A stretch of DNA of 42,768 nucleotides from Verrucomicrobiota bacterium (GTDB taxonomy: Bacteria; Verrucomicrobiota; Verrucomicrobiia; Chthoniobacterales; UBA10450): the NCBI GenBank assembly GCA_003220005.1, contig QHRD01000010.1:1-42768 (forward strand). The letters are read 5' to 3'. This document shows positions 39,501 to 42,768 of the stretch, piece by piece. The position numbers and the translations under genes were made by a program. The notes under the pieces were generated by a model. The model had not been told where the DNA came from, did not search any database, and was given only the letters and a program-made list of their open reading frames with translations. The number at the start of each line of letters is the position of its first letter. Position 1 is the stretch's first letter.

Positions 39501-40493
39501 GTGCCGATTAAACTAGATCGTTTGCTGACCGCCATGCCACTCTCTTCGAGCGAATTGGCTGCGATAGAGCGGCCGCCGACTAATTGCAAGGTCTTTGCGC
39601 ACACGCGTTGGGACGCGATCCCGGTTGCCGTCGCTCTTTTACACTGTGTTTACTTTTTCGGGATGTTTTATCTTTTCCCGCGCCTGCCGCTTTGGGTGAT
39701 GCTCATTCTCGGTTTTATCTATTCGGTGAGCATCTCCTGGAATATCAACGGCATTTCCCATAACTTCATTCACAATCCCTATTTCCGTTCGGCGATGCTG
39801 AATCGCCTGTTCAGCATCGTGGAATCAGTCACGGTTTGCTTCGGACAGGTTTTTTACGAGTGCATTCACATGCAGCATCACAAGGGAAACGCCGACCGCC
39901 CGGACGAGCACGGCGAGACCGTCGATTGGATTTCCATTTACAAGCATGGCCACGATGGCGAAGCCGAGGGTGCATTCAAATATACGTTCTTGAGTTTTTT
40001 CCGTGAAGATCCCAAGACAGTCTTCAACGAGTTGAAGCGGAAGAATCCGCGCGAGGCGTTTTGGGGCGTGACTGAGCTCGCAATGTTTGTGAGCACATTT
40101 GTTATCCTCGGCATCCTTAACTGGCGTTACATCTGTTTTCTTTTGCCGTTTTGGTATTTCGGCCACTGCCTCTCTTATCTGAACGGTTATTACCGCCATT
40201 ACGGCGGCAAACCAGACGAGCCGATCGCATGGGGCGTGAGTACCTATGGGAAGCTCTATAACTGGAGTTGGTTCTACAACGGCTACCATGCGGAACATCA
40301 TTTCCGGCCGAAGGTGCATTGGACGCGAATACAGGCACTCCGCGATCAGATTTTGGACCGACAACGAGCGGCTGGTGTTCGGGTAATCAACGTTCCGCAC
40401 GCGCTCGGCTTTCTCGATGCCGATCTACCGTCCGTTCATCAACCACCAGAACGCAACCGACTCGAGTTGGAACCTGCTTCCCCGCGTTCTTGA
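39501..40493 (+). CDS. membrane fatty acid desaturase
   Basis: 330 aa, membrane di-iron desaturase. Histidine boxes: HNFIHN (about residue 88), HMQHH (about 121), and HAEHHFRP (about 260), with hydrophobic helices between (VAVALLHCVYFFGMFYLF and FVSTFVILGILNW...). Probably introduces a double bond into an acyl chain. Starts with GTG. Upstream 158 nt holds only repeat-like sequence. Confidence 0.88.
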   Translation: MPIKLDRLLTAMPLSSSELAAIERPPTNCKVFAHTRWDAIPVAVALLHCVYFFGMFYLFPRLPLWVMLILGFIYSVSISWNINGISHNFIHNPYFRSAMLNRLFSIVESVTVCFGQVFYECIHMQHHKGNADRPDEHGETVDWISIYKHGHDGEAEGAFKYTFLSFFREDPKTVFNELKRKNPREAFWGVTELAMFVSTFVILGILNWRYICFLLPFWYFGHCLSYLNGYYRHYGGKPDEPIAWGVSTYGKLYNWSWFYNGYHAEHHFRPKVHWTRIQALRDQILDRQRAAGVRVINVPHALGFLDADLPSVHQPPERNRLELEPASPRS

Positions 40494-40568
40494 TCGCATC
40501 GCTGCCTTGGCAAATAACGAATTCGTTCATTGCCCTAACACCAATCCAATACTAACCAGGAGAAAACT

Positions 40569-41018
40569 ATGACTAGGAAGACATTCATTGTAACTGCGGT
40601 CGCCACCTGCGCATGGATCGCGACCTCATTCGCCGCTACAGTCCCTGCTGGCACAACCTTGGTTGTGCGAACACTCAATACCATCCAGTCAACCGACCGA
40701 GTTGGCAGAACTTTCAGCGCGCAGCTTGATCAGGATGTCGCCGTGAATGGGAAAGTCGTGCTCCGAGCCGGGACAAAATTCGATGGCAAAATCGAGTCGT
40801 CGCAAGCGAATCCGTTCCGCTCGGGTCCGCTGGTTTTGAATCTGACCGATGTCTCAGTTAACGGGCGCATAGTCCCGATTAAAACAGTCAGCGGGTTTGA
40901 AGTGCAAAACCTGGCCATGCGCGGCGGAGCTCGGGCCCGGGGCATAACAGTTGGTCCCTTTGTAGCTCCGCACGGGCTAAGAATGCAGTTCCGCCTCGCG
41001 CAACCGGTGAAACTTTAA
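40569..41018 (+). CDS. exported protein of unknown function
   Basis: 149 aa with a signal peptide (MTRKTFIVTAVATCAWIATSFAA), then a beta-rich mature part (VPAGTTLVVRTLNTIQ, FSAQLDQDV, GKVVLRAGTKFDGKI). The pattern resembles small periplasmic beta-sandwich proteins; no known family can be named. SD CAGGAGAAAA is good. Followed by the sulfatase after 77 nt. Confidence 0.68.
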   Translation: MTRKTFIVTAVATCAWIATSFAATVPAGTTLVVRTLNTIQSTDRVGRTFSAQLDQDVAVNGKVVLRAGTKFDGKIESSQANPFRSGPLVLNLTDVSVNGRIVPIKTVSGFEVQNLAMRGGARARGITVGPFVAPHGLRMQFRLAQPVKL

Positions 41019-41095
41019 AGGCAGCTCGCTTGCAGTGTATCGGGTTGGTTCTTTCGTAGCTCTGCTCGCGGCCGGAAAAGTATAAAGACCAAGAA

Positions 41096-42538
41096 ATGGA
41101 ATCAAAACTAAAATATATCAGTTTATCTCTGCTGACTGGCGCCTTGGCGCTGGTCGCCGAAGTTACTCCGGCGCGGGCGGCGGATAACAAACCAAATATC
41201 GTTTACATTTTAGCCGATGATCTCGGGTGGAAAGACGTTGGCTTCCACGGCTCCGACATCAAGACGCCCAACATCGATAAGCTCGCCGCGACCGGGGCTC
41301 GGCTAGAGCAGTTTTACGCGCAGCCAATGTGCACGCCGACCCGCGCAGCGCTCATGACAGGGCGCTATCCGATCCGTTATGGGCTACAAACGTTTGTGAT
41401 TCCGTCGTCAGGCACGTACGGATTGGCAACGGATGAGTGGCTACTTCCGCAGGCCTTGAAGGATGCGGGCTACAAGACTGCAATCATCGGAAAATGGCAT
41501 CTCGGCCACGCCGATAAGAAGTATTGGCCCCGGCAGCGCGGATTCGATTACCAATACGGCCCGCTGATCGGCGAGCTCGATTACTTCACTCACGAGCAGC
41601 ACGGGGTGACGGACTGGTATCGCGACAACAAGTTAGTAAAGGAGAAAGGCTATACTACGACCTTGCTCGGCAATGACGCGGTAACATTCATCAACGAGAA
41701 CAACGCTGCCACGCCGTTCTTTCTTTATCTCGCCTTCAATGCGCCGCACACTCCTTATCAGGCGCCCCAGGAGTATCTCAACCAATACAAAAACATCGCC
41801 GATCCCAGCCGGCGCGCCTATGCGGCATCGATCACAGCTATGGACGACCAGGTTGGTCGCGTTGTCGATGCGCTCGACCAAAAGAAAATCCGCGACAACA
41901 CGGTCATTATCTTCCATAGCGACAACGGCGGTACCAAGAACACCATGTTCGCCGGCGAGCTCGACATGTCCAAGGTCAAGATCCCGTGCGACAACGGCCC
42001 TTATCGCGAGGGTAAAGGCACCCTTTACGAGGGCGGTACACGAGTTTGCGCGCTCGCCAACTGGCCCGGTCACATCAAACCCGGCAGTACCGTGGACGAG
42101 ATGATCCACGTCGTGGACATGTATCCAACGCTCGCCAAACTCGCCGAGGCGCCGACCAGCAAGAGCAAGCCGCTCGATGGGATGAATGTCTGGCAAACTA
42201 TCAGCGAAGGCAAGTCGTCGCCGCGCACCGAGATTGTTTATAACGTCGAGCCGTTCCGTGGCGCAGTCCGCCAAGGCGACTGGAAACTGATCTGGCGCAC
42301 GCCGCTACCTTCTTCAGTTGAGCTTTACAATATCACGCAGGATCCCTCGGAGACGACTAACCTCGTTGCCGCGAATCCGGACAAGGTCGTGGAGTTGCAG
42401 AAGCGGATCGAGGAATTGGCAAAGGGAAGCGCCAAGGCGCTGTGGCTTGAGGCGCAATTCAAGGCGATCCAGCCCGGCCTGCACGCGCCACCGGTAATGC
42501 CTAACGAGGACGCCTACTATAAGGTGGAAGAGCCGTAA
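41096..42538 (+). CDS. exported arylsulfatase-family sulfatase
   Basis: 480 aa type I sulfatase. Signal peptide to about residue 28 (...TPARA), Ca-binding DD in ILADDLGW, formylglycine site CTPTRAALMTGRYP (Cys to be converted to FGly by a maturase not in this window), GKWHLGH, HSDNGG and GDWKLIWR near the end. It is probably periplasmic and hydrolyses sulfate esters of polysaccharides or small molecules. Many Planctomycetes/Verrucomicrobia encode numerous paralogues. Possibly co-expressed with the gene that follows. Confidence 0.93.
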   Translation: MESKLKYISLSLLTGALALVAEVTPARAADNKPNIVYILADDLGWKDVGFHGSDIKTPNIDKLAATGARLEQFYAQPMCTPTRAALMTGRYPIRYGLQTFVIPSSGTYGLATDEWLLPQALKDAGYKTAIIGKWHLGHADKKYWPRQRGFDYQYGPLIGELDYFTHEQHGVTDWYRDNKLVKEKGYTTTLLGNDAVTFINENNAATPFFLYLAFNAPHTPYQAPQEYLNQYKNIADPSRRAYAASITAMDDQVGRVVDALDQKKIRDNTVIIFHSDNGGTKNTMFAGELDMSKVKIPCDNGPYREGKGTLYEGGTRVCALANWPGHIKPGSTVDEMIHVVDMYPTLAKLAEAPTSKSKPLDGMNVWQTISEGKSSPRTEIVYNVEPFRGAVRQGDWKLIWRTPLPSSVELYNITQDPSETTNLVAANPDKVVELQKRIEELAKGSAKALWLEAQFKAIQPGLHAPPVMPNEDAYYKVEEP

Positions 42539-42569
42539 GCCGACAATAAATGACAACCAGAAAGAGACC

Positions 42570-42768
42570 ATGAAACGCACCACTGGAAAAACATCGAGTC
42601 TCGCAGCCATTATCGCCGTAATGACACTCATATCAACCGTTGACGCCGGCGAGATCGGTCACTTCAACGGTGGAGTGATGAACATCCGGGATTACGTCGT
42701 GCCGGACCCTGGCCTTTATGTCGCAATCTATAATTACTACTACACCACCGGACAGCTCAACAACTCGA
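42570..42768 (+). CDS. exported protein, truncated by window end
   Basis: Partial ORF not in the track: ATG 42570 with AAAGAGA upstream, open through the last base (66 codons). It starts MKRTTGKTSSLAAIIAVMTL, a signal peptide, and continues NIRDYVVPDPGLYVAIYNYYYTTG. This resembles the N-terminus of the meta-pathway phenol-degradation (SphA-like) outer membrane porin/transporter family; only a weak call is possible from the fragment. It follows the sulfatase by 31 nt, so an operon is likely. Confidence 0.5.
   Translation, partial: MKRTTGKTSSLAAIIAVMTLISTVDAGEIGHFNGGVMNIRDYVVPDPGLYVAIYNYYYTTGQLNNS

Overview
The window looks like a chromosomal segment of a GC-rich soil or freshwater bacterium, most likely a verrucomicrobial (Spartobacteria / Udaeobacter-like) lineage. 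That placement is my inference from the general style of the gene families, the scattered single-gene and two-gene units, a lone nuoI with an Ala/Lys-rich tail, and above all the very dense short palindromic repeats between genes and sometimes inside them. I see no phage, plasmid, insertion sequence or CRISPR array.

Layout. 1-5.2 kb: a D-amino-acid-oxidase-like flavoenzyme, a beta/gamma-crystallin-fold protein, secreted Cu/Zn superoxide dismutase, a YbaK-type tRNA-editing domain, and an NfeD protease plus slipin pair. 5.2-8.7 kb: a uracil-DNA glycosylase relative, DUF488, Fpg/Nei glycosylase, DUF72, and a small exported protein. 8.7-12.6 kb: an IcmF-type B12-dependent acyl-CoA mutase locus that is split and frameshifted, divergent from a FabG-like reductase. 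12.6-17.7 kb: small membrane, lipo- and STAS-like proteins, a hotdog thioesterase, a GT4 glycosyltransferase and a Coa1-like protein. 17.8-22.8 kb: a frameshifted Mrp ATPase, then a pyrimidine operon (pyrR-pyrB-pyrC) whose leader carries a convincing PyrR-binding hairpin, then a CBS-domain protein. 22.8-29.8 kb: sulfotransferase, HxlR regulator, HtrA-like protease, purD, an S41-like pseudo-protease, RNase III, thiD and ferredoxin. 30-35.5 kb: TauE/SafE exporter with a tandem Usp, MBL hydrolase, tRNA-Thr, a Dpm1-like GT2 with an in-frame stop, a D,D-carboxypeptidase, and a glyoxalase-like protein. 35.6-42.8 kb: an ATP-grasp plus YbdK/GCS2 ligase pair, nuoI, tRNA-Leu, a receiver protein, a fatty acid desaturase, a small exported protein, a sulfatase, and the start of an exported protein cut by the window edge.

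Two themes stand out. First, the intergenic space is filled with several families of short inverted repeats. Some lie in frame inside genes (fpg, the icmF GTPase half, pyrC). Others form the very ends of ORFs (thiD, rnc), and several genes have their TAG stop at the edge of such an element. Second, three otherwise well-conserved genes are broken (icmF mutase half, mrp, GT2), which means either active gene decay or local sequence errors. The best regulatory find is the PyrR-binding loop placed directly against the pyrR ribosome-binding site, which suggests translational control of the pyr operon.
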